A stretch of 64,000 nt of DNA from Microbacterium jejuense. Its GTDB lineage: Bacteria > Actinomycetota > Actinomycetes > Actinomycetales > Microbacteriaceae. Below, one piece after another: positions 1 through 7,769 of this stretch (its first letter is position 1; every line of letters begins with the position of its first letter). Location: assembly GCF_019511665.1 (NCBI RefSeq), contig NZ_JAEUAW010000002.1:186001-250000 (forward strand). Direction: 5' to 3'. The position numbers and the translations under genes are program-made. The notes under the pieces were generated by a model, which worked only from the letters and a program-made list of their open reading frames with translations, was not told where the DNA came from and did not search any database.

Positions 1-27
1 TACGCCCGCCTGACGCCGGGCCGCTGA
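1..27 (+). CDS. possible 3' end of an upstream gene (partial)
   Basis: Frame 1 reads YARLTPGR and then a TGA stop at 25-27, directly before non-coding repeats begin. With only eight residues nothing can be said about function, and the reading frame could be chance. Confidence 0.2.
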   Translation, partial: YARLTPGR

Positions 28-50
28 CGCGGATTCCGCTGCGCCCCGGG

Positions 51-94
51 CGTTTCGTCTGCGCGCGCCAGAGCGCGCTCCGCTCAACGACCGG
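51..94 (+). repeat. interspersed repeat, type B
   Basis: The unit starts CGTTTCGTCTGCGCGCGC and ends CCGCTCAACGACCGG, with a GC-rich hairpin (GCGCGC..GAGCGCGC) in the middle. The same unit occurs at 52984, 53191 and, reversed, at 62211-62253. It is extragenic here. Confidence 0.8.
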
Positions 95-114
95 CCCCGG
101 GTGCGCCCCCGCTC

Positions 115-363
115 GTTGAGCGAGCGACGAAGGAGCGAGACGAAACGCCCACCGTGCACGGTCGGCCTCGGCCGGCGGCATCCCCCACCCCCACACGCGG
201 TCGTTGAGCGAGCGACGAAGGAGCGAGACGAAACGCCCACCGTGCACGATCGGCCTCGGCCGGCGGCATCCCCCACCCCCACACCCGGTCGTTGAGCGAG
301 CGACGAAGGAGCGAGACGAAACGCCCGCCGCGCACGGTCGGCCTCGGCCGGCGGCATCCCCCT
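115..363 (+). repeat. 88-bp tandem repeat, about 2.8 copies, containing type A repeat units
   Basis: Copies start at 115, 203 and 291, a period of exactly 88 bp. Each begins with the 33-nt type A unit (GTTGAGCGAGCGA ... GAGACGAAACG) followed by a G/C-rich segment with CGGCCTCGGCCGGCGGCATCC. The third copy runs into the promoter of the next gene. No coding signal is seen. Confidence 0.85.
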
Positions 364-366
364 CGC

Positions 367-372
367 TAACCT
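367..372 (+). promoter_or_regulatory. -10 box TAACCT of a leaderless promoter
   Basis: TAACCT ends six bases before the GTG start at 379, so transcription probably begins at the start codon. The same geometry recurs at many genes in this window. Confidence 0.55.
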
Positions 373-378
373 GAGCAC

Positions 379-2469
379 GTGACCGAGACCGAGACCGAGA
401 CCCGCGCGCCGAACCGCGTCTTCGCGGTCGTCGCGAAGATCCCCGGCACGCTCGCGATGATCGGCGTCATCCTCGTGGTCGGAGTCGTCTGGCAGGGACT
501 GTGGCGGCCCTTCGAGAACTCGTCCCTCTTCGAGGCGGTGGCCTACGGGCTGCCCGCCTTCGAAGCGGGGCGGTGGTGGACGCCCGTCACGGGCACGTTC
601 TTCGTGAACCAGCCGTGGGTGTACGCCTTCACCCTCACGAGCTTCGTGGGCATGGCCTACCTCGAGTGGCGCCGCGGCACGCGCGTCGCTCTGGCCTACT
701 ACTGGGTCGGGCAGCTCTTCGCGATCTGCGCGACGGCTCTGCTCGTGTGGCTTCTCGCCCTGCTGCCGTGGGCCTGGGCCACGACGGAGGCCGCCGCCCT
801 CGATGTCGGGGCGTCAGGCGGCACCTTCGCCTGCATCGCCGCCGCGATCGGACTGTTCCGCAGCCCGTGGCGTGTGCGGGCGTGGCTCGTGCTGCTCGGG
901 TACGTGTTCGTCACGATGCTGTTCTGGGGTGCGCTGGCCGACCTCGAGCACCTCCTCGGCGTGCTGCTCATCCTCTTCGTCGACCGCTCGCTGCGCATCC
1001 AGCGCACCACCATCCGCGAGCAGCGGCTCATCGCCTTCGTGGCCGTGCTCGTCCTGGGGGCCGTCGAGATCGTCACCCTGGTCGTGCCGACCGACGGCCC
1101 GTTCGGCCCGACCGAGCCCGCGTCGGGCGGATTCTGGGACGTCGCCCTCGACGCGGTCGTCATCCTCCTCGTGGCCAACGGGCTGCGGCGCGGCAGGCGG
1201 TGGTCGTGGATCGTCGCGATCGTGCTGGCGGTGCTCAACATGCTCACGGCCGCACTGGTGGTCGTGCTCATCGTCGTGACGAGCGAACGGCAGCTGGAGT
1301 CCGCGATCGACGGCGAGACCGAGCTGTCGCTCGCGAGCGGCGTGCTGTGGCTGCTGATGTTCGTCTACCTGATCTGGGTGCGCGGCGCGTTCCGCGCGCG
1401 GCGCCGCTCACGGATCGGGCGCCAGCCGTCGCCCGGAGTCGACGACGTGATCGCCATGCTGCGCGCGGACGGCGGCGGCACGCTCTCGTGGATGACGACG
1501 TGGGAGGGCAACGCGTACGCGCGCACCGCCGACGGCATCGTGGCGTACCAGCGCCGCGCCGGGGTCGCCCTGGCCCTCGCCGATCCGCTCGGACCCGAGG
1601 CCTCGCGTGCCGCGTCGGTCGCCGAGTTCATCCACGACGCCGAGCGTGCCGGGCTTGTCCCCTGCTTCTTCAGCGCGAACGAGGCCACGCGGGCCGCCGT
1701 GCCGTCGACGTGGCGCAGCCTGGTGGTCGCCGACGACACCATCGTCGACCTCGAGGGGCTGGAGTTCACCGGCAAGCGATGGAACTCGGTGCGCTCGTCG
1801 CTCAACCGCGCCGGGCGCGAAGAGATGACGTTCCGCATGACGCGGCTGAAGGACGAGCCGTGGGGCGTGCAGGCGCAGCTGCGTGCCATCTCAGAGATGT
1901 GGGTCGGCGAGAAGGACCTGCCCGAGATGGGCTTCACGCTCGGCACGCTCGTCGAGGCCGAGAGTCCCGAGGTGCGGCTGGCCCTCGCGATCGCGCCGAA
2001 CGGCGACATCGACGGGTTCCTGTCGTGGCTGCCCGTCTTCGGCGGCCACGGCCGCATCCGCGGCTGGACGCTCGACCTCATGCGCCGGCGCGACGGCGGA
2101 TTCGGACCCGTGATGGAGTTCCTCATCGGCTCGTCGGCGAAGCTCTTCTCCGACGAGGGCGCCGAGATCATGTCGCTCTCGGGCGCGCCGCTCGCGCACG
2201 ACTACCCGCCGGACGCGGGCATGATCGCGGCGCTCAGCGATCGGCTGGCCGACGCGCTCGAGCCGGTGTACGGCTTCCGCTCGCTGCACCGCTTCAAAGA
2301 GAAGTTCCATCCGCGCTACGAGACCCTGTACCTGCTGTATCGCGACGAGGCCGACCTCACGCGCATCGGCGGGGCGCTCACGCGCGCGTTCCTCCCTGAC
2401 GCGACCCTGCGTCAGTTCGCCGGCGCCGGCCTCGAACTCGTGCGCGGCGATGGCAGCGACGGCCGCTGA
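379..2469 (+). CDS. MprF-like membrane protein with C-terminal DUF2156 (lysyl-phosphatidylglycerol synthase-type) domain
   Basis: A 696-residue protein. The N-terminal ~350 residues are a multi-helix membrane region; residues ~50-110 (AGRWWTPVTGTFF, then a GQ-containing helix and a GASGGTFAC motif near 149-157) resemble a rhomboid-like fold, but the catalytic Ser-His pair is not convincing. From ~355 onward (DVIAMLRADGGGTLSWMTTW, VALALADPLGP, HRFKEKFHPRYETLYLLY) it matches the DUF2156 domain of MprF/LysX-type aminoacyl-phosphatidylglycerol synthases, which transfer an amino acid from aminoacyl-tRNA to phosphatidylglycerol. Lipid modification is therefore the likely role; substrate and specificity are inferred. 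The GTG start fits the TAACCT box six bases upstream, giving a leaderless mRNA. It stands alone and ends facing cspA. Confidence 0.8.
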   Translation: MTETETETRAPNRVFAVVAKIPGTLAMIGVILVVGVVWQGLWRPFENSSLFEAVAYGLPAFEAGRWWTPVTGTFFVNQPWVYAFTLTSFVGMAYLEWRRGTRVALAYYWVGQLFAICATALLVWLLALLPWAWATTEAAALDVGASGGTFACIAAAIGLFRSPWRVRAWLVLLGYVFVTMLFWGALADLEHLLGVLLILFVDRSLRIQRTTIREQRLIAFVAVLVLGAVEIVTLVVPTDGPFGPTEPASGGFWDVALDAVVILLVANGLRRGRRWSWIVAIVLAVLNMLTAALVVVLIVVTSERQLESAIDGETELSLASGVLWLLMFVYLIWVRGAFRARRRSRIGRQPSPGVDDVIAMLRADGGGTLSWMTTWEGNAYARTADGIVAYQRRAGVALALADPLGPEASRAASVAEFIHDAERAGLVPCFFSANEATRAAVPSTWRSLVVADDTIVDLEGLEFTGKRWNSVRSSLNRAGREEMTFRMTRLKDEPWGVQAQLRAISEMWVGEKDLPEMGFTLGTLVEAESPEVRLALAIAPNGDIDGFLSWLPVFGGHGRIRGWTLDLMRRRDGGFGPVMEFLIGSSAKLFSDEGAEIMSLSGAPLAHDYPPDAGMIAALSDRLADALEPVYGFRSLHRFKEKFHPRYETLYLLYRDEADLTRIGGALTRAFLPDATLRQFAGAGLELVRGDGSDGR

Positions 2470-2507
2470 CGACGTGCCGCTGCGACCCGGGCCGTACGCG
2501 CGCTGAA

Positions 2508-2569
2508 GCCGCGGCATCCGCCCTCATGAGAGGGGGATGCCGCGGCCCACTGATCGCCGAGGCGATCAG
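2508..2569. terminator. two hairpins between convergent genes
   Basis: Stem 1 pairs GCCGCGGCATCC (2508-2519) with GGATGCCGCGGC (2535-2546), 12 bp perfect. Stem 2 pairs CTGATCGCC (2550-2558) with GGCGATCAG (2561-2569). They lie between the ends of the MprF-like gene and cspA, so they probably terminate both. There is no long T-run. Confidence 0.7.
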
Positions 2570-2579
2570 TCCGCTCGAC

Positions 2580-2786
2580 TCAGAGCGGGCGGATGTTCTC
2601 CGCCTGAAGACCCTTGGGGCCCTGGGCGATCTCGAACTCGACTCGCTGGTTCTCCTCGAGCGAGCGGTAGCCGCTCGACTCGATGGCGCTGTAGTGCGCG
2701 AAGACGTCTGCGCCGCCTTCATCGGGAGCGATGAAGCCGAATCCCTTCTCGGAGTTGAACCACTTGACGGTGCCCTGCGTTGCCAT
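2580..2786 (-). CDS. cspA: cold-shock protein, CspA family
   Basis: A 68-residue OB-fold protein beginning [20 protein letters not shown] with both RNA-binding motifs intact: RNP1-like KGFGFI (residues 14-19) and RNP2-like DVFAHY (27-32). Size and sequence are those of single-domain CspA proteins, which bind single-stranded RNA/DNA and melt RNA structure. The longer frame extending to 3110 is rejected because similarity starts at this ATG. About 320 bp of non-coding DNA lies upstream, room for the long leader typical of csp mRNAs. Which CspA paralogue this is, and whether it is cold-induced, cannot be told from sequence. Confidence 0.95.
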   Translation of the reverse strand: MATQGTVKWFNSEKGFGFIAPDEGGADVFAHYSAIESSGYRSLEENQRVEFEIAQGPKGLQAENIRPL

Positions 2787-3112
2787 TACTTGCCGTTCTT
2801 CGTTGATCTCGTCGCGATTGCGGCGATTCACTCCAACGTAGTGAAGTCGCGGGCGCACGGCGAGACCCTCGTCGGATGGTGACACAAACGTTGCACGCGA
2901 CGATGAGGGTTCGGGTACGCCCATCGTACGCCCGGGCTGAGCAGTGCTCGAAGCCCGGGCGTCGACGGATCCCCCCGGATAGGCCACGCCGAAGCGTGGA
3001 CATGCACATCGTACCGATATATCAGCGCCAGGGCGAGGGGCGGATTCCGCGGAATCCCGCGGCGAAAACGGGTCTATGCAGATGAATCCTCCGGCGTACA
3101 CTGGTGCCACCC
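2787..3112. other. divergent intergenic region, cspA / GntR regulator
   Basis: 326 bp without a gene. It should hold the cspA promoter and leader (minus strand) and, at 3097-3102, a TACACT box placed to start a very short-leader mRNA for the GntR gene at 3113. Nothing else is recognised. Confidence 0.5.
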
Positions 3113-3745
3113 ATGACTGCTCCCTTCGTTCCGCTCGTCCCGCGCGGCGCCTTCCTCGGAGACGAGGTCTACACGCGCCTGGGTGAGGCGATCCTCGACG
3201 GCCGGCTCGCCCCCGGCGAGCGGCTGCGCGACCAGGAGCTCGCGGAGTGGCTGGGCGTGTCGCGGACGCCCGTGCGCGAGGCGCTTCAGCGGCTCGAGCG
3301 CATCGGGCTGGTCGAGGTGTCGCCGCACCGGTACACGCGGGTGTCGCAGCCCAATCGGCAGACCGACACCGCCGAGCTCGTCGCCTTCAACATGGGGCTT
3401 GCGGTGCGCATGGCCGCCGCGCGCGCCGAGGACGACGAGCTGCAGCTGGCCCTGGAGCGCCTCGATGAGGTCATCGCCGCCTCCCGCGCCGACGACGCCG
3501 TCGCCCTCGCCGACGCGAGTCACGCCTTCTTCGCCGTGATCACCAGAGCCGCCGGCAACTTCGCGCTCCTGCAGTTCGTGCGCGAGTACGAGTTCGCGAT
3601 CCGCCGCGACATGGTCGGCTGGCAGCCCTTCCTGGAGTGCCCGGTCGGCCGCACCGCCGCCTACGAGCAGTTCCGCGAGGCCTTCGTGGCGCGCGACGGC
3701 GACCGCGCCGAGGCGCTGCTGCGCGGCATCCACGGACTCCCCTGA
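3113..3745 (+). CDS. GntR-family transcriptional regulator (FCD-type effector domain)
   Basis: A 210-residue DNA-binding regulator. Residues ~15-75 form the GntR winged helix ([19 protein letters not shown], then the recognition helix region [20 protein letters not shown]). The remaining ~130 residues are all-helical, as in FCD effector domains, though the usual Asp/His metal ligands are not obvious. The ATG at 3113 is preferred over the GTG at 3104 because the TACACT box (3097-3102) would place the transcription start near 3109. Ligand and targets are unknown; the downstream GNAT gene has its own promoter, so no operon is implied. Confidence 0.85.
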   Translation: MTAPFVPLVPRGAFLGDEVYTRLGEAILDGRLAPGERLRDQELAEWLGVSRTPVREALQRLERIGLVEVSPHRYTRVSQPNRQTDTAELVAFNMGLAVRMAAARAEDDELQLALERLDEVIAASRADDAVALADASHAFFAVITRAAGNFALLQFVREYEFAIRRDMVGWQPFLECPVGRTAAYEQFREAFVARDGDRAEALLRGIHGLP

Positions 3746-3803
3746 TCCGCCACGTCGGCGGCCGCTCTTTTCGACGTCGGATGCCGCGGCTAGCGTGATC
3801 CGC

Positions 3804-4295
3804 GTGCACCACATCGACCTGCGACCGATCGACGACGACGACCTCGACGCGATCTTCGAGATGATGCGCGACCGCGAGTCGATCGAGATGGCCGCGTTCA
3901 CCGCCTCGGACCCCGACGACCGCGAGGCGTTCGACGCGTGGATCGCGCGCCAGCGCGAGAGCGACGACGTGCTCAGCCTGGTCGTCACCGAGGACGGCGG
4001 ATTCGCCGGCACCGCCGCCGCCTTCACGGTCGACGGCGACCGCGAGGTGAGCTTCTGGATCGCCCGGCACGCGCAGGGCCGGGGCGTCGCGACCGCCGCG
4101 CTGCGCCTGCTGATCTCGCACGAGCCGGTGCGCCCGCTCTACGCCCGCGCGGCCGCGCACAACGCCGGATCGATCGCGGTGCTGCGCAAGGTCGGCTTCA
4201 CCGAGGTGTCGCGCAACGTCGACTTCGCGCCCGGGCTCGGGCGTGAGGTGGAAGAGATCGTGTTCACGCTTCCGCCGGCGCTCGACGGCGCCTGA
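3804..4295 (+). CDS. GNAT-family N-acetyltransferase
   Basis: About 163 residues with the GNAT fold. The acetyl-CoA-binding motif A is clear as ARHAQGRGVATAAL (R-x-x-G-x-G/A type), preceded by the beta-strand EVSFWIA and followed by the AHNAGSIAVLRKVGF motif B, which marks the RimJ/RimL-like subgroup. It transfers an acetyl group from acetyl-CoA to an amine; the substrate is not predictable. The GTG at 3804 is chosen because TAGCGT (3791-3796) lies seven bases upstream, matching the leaderless pattern; an in-frame GTG at 3795 would add three residues. The next gene converges on it with 3 bp between the stops. Confidence 0.85.
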   Translation: MHHIDLRPIDDDDLDAIFEMMRDRESIEMAAFTASDPDDREAFDAWIARQRESDDVLSLVVTEDGGFAGTAAAFTVDGDREVSFWIARHAQGRGVATAALRLLISHEPVRPLYARAAAHNAGSIAVLRKVGFTEVSRNVDFAPGLGREVEEIVFTLPPALDGA

Positions 4296-4298
4296 CCG

Positions 4299-4682
4299 TC
4301 AGACCAGGAGCCCGGCGCTTCCCATCAGCCGCGTCGGGACGAGGTGGATCGCCACCCGCTGCGGGTTCTCGCGCGGCTGCCGGTATCTCTCGGCGTAGAG
4401 TGCGACCGCGCGCGCGACGTCTGCGAGGTCGTCGTGGACCGAGGCTGTGCCCTGGAAGGCGATCCACCGCGCGCCTTCCACCGCACTGACCGTGGCGGTC
4501 CCGTTTCGCAGGACGTTGTGCACCTTCTGCGAGGAGCGGGACGTGATGATCCGGACGATGCCGTCGTGAAACGTGAAGCCGACCGGCACGGCATGGATGG
4601 CGCCCTGCCTCGAGATCGTGGAGAGGGTGCCGAGATGGCGCTCCCGGACGAATTCGACACCGGCCGCCGTCAACTCCCGCAC
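4299..4682 (-). CDS. PPOX-class flavin/F420-dependent oxidoreductase (pyridoxamine 5'-phosphate oxidase-like)
   Basis: A 127-residue split-barrel protein. The start RELTAAGVEFVRERHLGTLSTI and the block GAIHAVPVGFTFHDGIVRIITS are typical of small actinobacterial PPOX-class proteins that bind FMN or F420 as homodimers. The C-terminal RVAIHLVPTR strand also fits. F420 versus FMN use cannot be decided here. The GTG at 4682 is six bases downstream of a minus-strand TAGCGT (4694-4689), so the mRNA is probably leaderless. It is convergent with the GNAT gene and separate from the tRNA-Leu gene upstream. Confidence 0.8.
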   Translation of the reverse strand: MRELTAAGVEFVRERHLGTLSTISRQGAIHAVPVGFTFHDGIVRIITSRSSQKVHNVLRNGTATVSAVEGARWIAFQGTASVHDDLADVARAVALYAERYRQPRENPQRVAIHLVPTRLMGSAGLLV

Positions 4683-4781
4683 GGTCCCACGCTATCGACT
4701 GTCTGCACGGCGCGTGCCCGGCCCCCGGCATCCATTCATCGCCTCTGCGCTGCCCAAATCGTCATCCGCGCCCGGAACTTT

Positions 4782-4862
4782 CAGCAGCGGATGCGGGTTT
4801 CGACAGCGCGAAGGATGTGCGCCCCGCAGGACCAGCAGCGGATGCCGGTTTCGACAGCGCGA
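4782..4862 (+). repeat. 30-bp direct repeat, two copies 51 bp apart
   Basis: Copies at 4782-4811 and 4833-4862 read CAGCAGCGGATGCSGGTTTC then GACAGCGCGA, with one mismatch. The surrounding 4683-4963 has no recognised gene. Confidence 0.75.
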
Positions 4863-4963
4863 GTGCTTGCTCCGGGTGCCGCGCGTGCTCACATCGCGGG
4901 GAGGGATGCCGCCGACCGCGCTGCCTCCACGGTCCGAGCCGCGCGGCTCTGCGCCGCAAACGC

Positions 4964-4991
4964 CGAAGGCCCCGGAGATCCGGGGCCTTCG
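4964..4991 (-). terminator. terminator downstream of tRNA-Leu
   Basis: CGAAGGCCCCGG (4964-4975) pairs perfectly with CCGGGGCCTTCG (4980-4991) around a 4-nt loop, 5 nt past the 3' end of the minus-strand tRNA. Confidence 0.75.
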
Positions 4992-4996
4992 TTCTG

Positions 4997-5080
4997 TGCG
5001 CGAGGGGGGAGTTGAACCCCCACGCCCTTTCGGGCACTGGCACCTGAAGCCAGCGCGTCTGCCTATTCCGCCACTCGCGC
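4997..5080 (-). tRNA. tRNA-Leu (CAG)
   Basis: The minus strand folds as a class II tRNA: acceptor GCGCGAG (5080-5074) pairs with CTCGCGC (5004-4998), the discriminator is A, the anticodon loop CTTCAGG gives CAG (5046-5044), and a long variable arm (GTGCCCGAAAGGGCGT) precedes the T arm GGGGGTTCAACTCCCCC. CCA is not encoded. Confidence 0.95.
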
Positions 5081-5235
5081 GAGCCGCGGATCCGAGGACC
5101 CGCGAAACTCAACTTCCCGAGGATATCACGCCGATCCCGTGACACCGAACTCGCCTCATCCGCCAGACGATCCATGACGGGTACAGCCTGTGCAATTAGC
5201 ATGTAGCAACCGGCACCCCCCTCAAGAGGAGCTCC

Positions 5236-5979
5236 GTGGGACTACTTGACAGCTTCGAGAAAGGTCTCGAACGCGCTGTGAACAGCGCGTTCGCGAAGAC
5301 CTTCCGCAGCGGCATCCAGCCTGTCGAGATCGCGTCCGCCCTGCGCAGCGAACTCGACAAGAAGGCCGCTGTGGTCAGCCGCGACCGCATCCTCGCCCCC
5401 AACACGTTCACGGTGCGCCTGTCGGCCGCCGACGACGAGCGGATGTCGGCACTCGGCGACGCCCTCACGCATGAGCTGGACACGCTCGTCCACAAGCACG
5501 CCAAGGCGCAGGGCTACTCGTTCGCGGGGCCCGTCACGATCGACCTCCGCCGCGACGACCAGCTCGGCACCGGCACGCTGCGCGTCGAGTCGACGACCGC
5601 CCAGGGCGGCCGCGTCGCCTGGCGCGGCGTCGTCGACGTCGAGGGACGCCGCATCCCGCTCACCAAGTCCCGGACTGTCATCGGGCGCGGCAGCGACGCC
5701 GACATCACGGTGGCCGACTCGGGCACGAGCCGCAAGCACGTCGAGATTCTGTGGGACGGCGAGCGCGCGATGGTGCGCGACATGAACTCCACGAACGGCA
5801 CGATGCTCGACGGCCGCAAGATCACCGAGGCGGCGCTGCCGCCCGACTCGACGGTGCGCATCGGACGCACCGACATCGTGTTCCGCGTCGTCGCGCAGGC
5901 CGCCGCACCGCGGCCGCCGGCATCCGTCGACGACTCCACGCGGCGATTCGACCTCAGCGAAGGCGGTCCGCTGGCATGA
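5236..5979 (+). CDS. fhaA: FhaA-type protein: DUF3662 domain plus FHA domain
   Basis: A 247-residue cytoplasmic protein with DUF3662 at residues ~1-120 and a forkhead-associated domain at ~140-225 (GRGSDADI 150-157, SRKHVE 165-170, STNGT 185-189), the residues that read phosphothreonine. In mycobacteria FhaA is bound by phosphorylated partners such as MurJ and affects lipid II export; here it heads the same signalling operon and murJ lies about 45 kb away. It is shorter than mycobacterial FhaA because the linker between the domains is nearly absent. The GTG start has a GAGGAG-type ribosome site 6 nt upstream. Its stop overlaps the fhaB start (ATGA). Confidence 0.92.
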   Translation: MGLLDSFEKGLERAVNSAFAKTFRSGIQPVEIASALRSELDKKAAVVSRDRILAPNTFTVRLSAADDERMSALGDALTHELDTLVHKHAKAQGYSFAGPVTIDLRRDDQLGTGTLRVESTTAQGGRVAWRGVVDVEGRRIPLTKSRTVIGRGSDADITVADSGTSRKHVEILWDGERAMVRDMNSTNGTMLDGRKITEAALPPDSTVRIGRTDIVFRVVAQAAAPRPPASVDDSTRRFDLSEGGPLA

Positions 5980-6512
5980 GCGAGCTCACCCTCCTGCTGC
6001 TGCGCATCGGCTTCCTCGTGCTGATGTGGGCCTTCGTGTTCGCGGTGGTCTACTCGCTGCGGGCCGACCTGTTCGGCGTGAAGGTACGGAGGATGCCGGA
6101 TGCCGCCGCTGCCGGCGCCGCAGCGCCCGCGGCCGGGGCGCCCGCGTCGGCGGTCACGGCTCCCGTGGCCGCCCCGGCCTCGCCCGCACCGCACGTGGAC
6201 GGGGGTCCTGCCACCACCTCGACGGTGTCGCGCATCGTCATCACGAGCGGCCCCAAGGCCGGGCTCGAGCTGCCGCTGGGCAACGAGCCGCTGACGATCG
6301 GGCGCTCGAGCGAGTCGGGCCTCGTCGTCCGCGACGACTACACGTCGAGTCACCACGCGCGCCTCGTGCTGTGGGGCGAGCAGTGGATGATCCAGGATCT
6401 CGACTCCACGAACGGCACGTGGCACGACGGCGCCCGCGTGGCCTCGCCCGTTCCGATCAAGGTGGGCGCCCCGATCAAGGTGGGCGCGACGACCTTCGAG
6501 CTGCGGAAGTAG
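5976..6512 (+). CDS. fhaB: FhaB/FipA-type membrane-anchored FHA protein
   Basis: 178 residues: one N-terminal transmembrane helix (residues 5-27), an Ala/Pro-rich linker (~41-85) and a C-terminal FHA domain with GRSSES (109-114), SSHHAR (124-129) and STNGT (144-148). The order TM-linker-FHA is that of FhaB (FipA), a substrate of PknA/PknB linked to septum formation. The ATG overlaps the fhaA stop by 4 nt, showing translational coupling. The phosphorylatable Thr near the N terminus used in mycobacteria is not clearly present. Confidence 0.92.
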   Translation: MSELTLLLLRIGFLVLMWAFVFAVVYSLRADLFGVKVRRMPDAAAAGAAAPAAGAPASAVTAPVAAPASPAPHVDGGPATTSTVSRIVITSGPKAGLELPLGNEPLTIGRSSESGLVVRDDYTSSHHARLVLWGEQWMIQDLDSTNGTWHDGARVASPVPIKVGAPIKVGATTFELRK

Positions 6513-6530
6513 CGGGCGGACCCCGCGCAC

Positions 6531-7769
6531 ATGGTCTTCCAGGGCTCGAGCACTGCGATCTCGCATACCGGCAAGGTCCGCTCCAACAACCAGGACTCCG
6601 GGTACGCCGGCTCCAACCTGTTCGTCGTCGCCGACGGCATGGGGGGGCACGCGGGCGGCGATGTCGCGTCGAGCCTCGCGATCAGCCGCCTGGAACCGCT
6701 CGACAAGCCCTACGACACGACGGCCGCAGCCGAGAAGGCGCTGCGCGACGCGATCTCGGAAGCGGCGGTCGACCTGATCGACACGGTGCACGTTCGGCCC
6801 GAGCTGGCCGGCATGGGCACGACCGTCAGCGCGCTCATCATGGTCGACGACTACGCGGTCATCGCGCACATCGGCGACTCGCGCATCTACCTGTACCGCG
6901 ACGACACGCTCACCCAGATCACCACCGACCACACGTTCGTGCAGCGGCTCGTGGACTCGGGCCGCATCACGCCCGAAGAGGCCCGCTACCACCCGCGGCG
7001 GTCGGTGCTCATGCGCGTGCTCGGCGACATGGACCCCGATCCTGAACTCGACACGTTCATCATGCCCACGCAGCCGGGCGACCGCTGGCTGCTGTGCTCG
7101 GACGGCCTGTCGGGCGTCGTCGACGACGCCCACACCGCCAAGGCGCTCGGCATGGGGCTGGCACCGGGCCGCACCGCCGACATCCTGCTGAAGCAGGCGC
7201 TCGACGGCGGCGCGCCCGACAACGTCACGATGGTGATCGTCGACGTGGGCGGGCAGCACCCGGTGTTCTCGGGGACCGCGACGATCGTCGGCTCGGCCTC
7301 CAATCCCGCGGGCGTCGAGGTGCCGGCGGCCGCGCCGCGCCGCGCCAGCTGGCTGCATCCCAACCGCCAGGCGGCGAACGAGCCCACGCACTTCGAGCCG
7401 GCGCCCGAGTTCCTCGAAGAGCTCATCGAAGAGGATCGCCGCCGCTCCCGCCGCCGCCGCATCGGCTGGATCGCCGGCGTGGCACTCGTGCTCGTGCTCA
7501 TCGCGGGCGCCGTGTGGATCGGCTACCAGTGGACCCAGACGCGGTTCTTCGTCGGCGCCGACGAGGACACCGTCGTCATCTACCAGGGCGTGCAGCAGAA
7601 CCTGGGACCCATCTCGCTGTCGACCAAGTACGAAGACACCGAGATCCCGCTCGATTCGCTGTCGGACTTCGCCCGTGCGACGGTGGTGGGGACGATCTCG
7701 GCCAGCTCTCTCGAAGATGCGCGCCGTATCGTCGCCGACATCAGTGATCTGGCGGGAGGAAGCGGATGA
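6531..7769 (+). CDS. pstP: PP2C-family Ser/Thr protein phosphatase PstP
   Basis: 412 residues. The PP2C catalytic domain spans ~8-240 with metal-binding motifs RSNNQD (17-22), DGMGGHAGG (35-43), GDSRIYL and CSDGLSG, plus a late GGAPDNVTM. A basic stop-transfer stretch (RRSRRRRIG) precedes one membrane helix at ~309-328, with a short extracytoplasmic tail. This is the domain plan of PstP, which dephosphorylates PknA, PknB and their substrates in the wall-growth pathway. It follows fhaB by 18 bp and overlaps the next gene by 4 nt, within one operon. Confidence 0.95.
   Translation: MVFQGSSTAISHTGKVRSNNQDSGYAGSNLFVVADGMGGHAGGDVASSLAISRLEPLDKPYDTTAAAEKALRDAISEAAVDLIDTVHVRPELAGMGTTVSALIMVDDYAVIAHIGDSRIYLYRDDTLTQITTDHTFVQRLVDSGRITPEEARYHPRRSVLMRVLGDMDPDPELDTFIMPTQPGDRWLLCSDGLSGVVDDAHTAKALGMGLAPGRTADILLKQALDGGAPDNVTMVIVDVGGQHPVFSGTATIVGSASNPAGVEVPAAAPRRASWLHPNRQAANEPTHFEPAPEFLEELIEEDRRRSRRRRIGWIAGVALVLVLIAGAVWIGYQWTQTRFFVGADEDTVVIYQGVQQNLGPISLSTKYEDTEIPLDSLSDFARATVVGTISASSLEDARRIVADISDLAGGSG

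Noticed and set aside
2787-3110. Upstream extension of the cspA frame to 176 codons
   Set aside because: CspA similarity begins exactly at the ATG at 2786; the extension is in the promoter and leader region.
4762-5202. 146-codon minus-strand frame across 4762-5202
   Set aside because: It runs straight through tRNA-Leu and its terminator.
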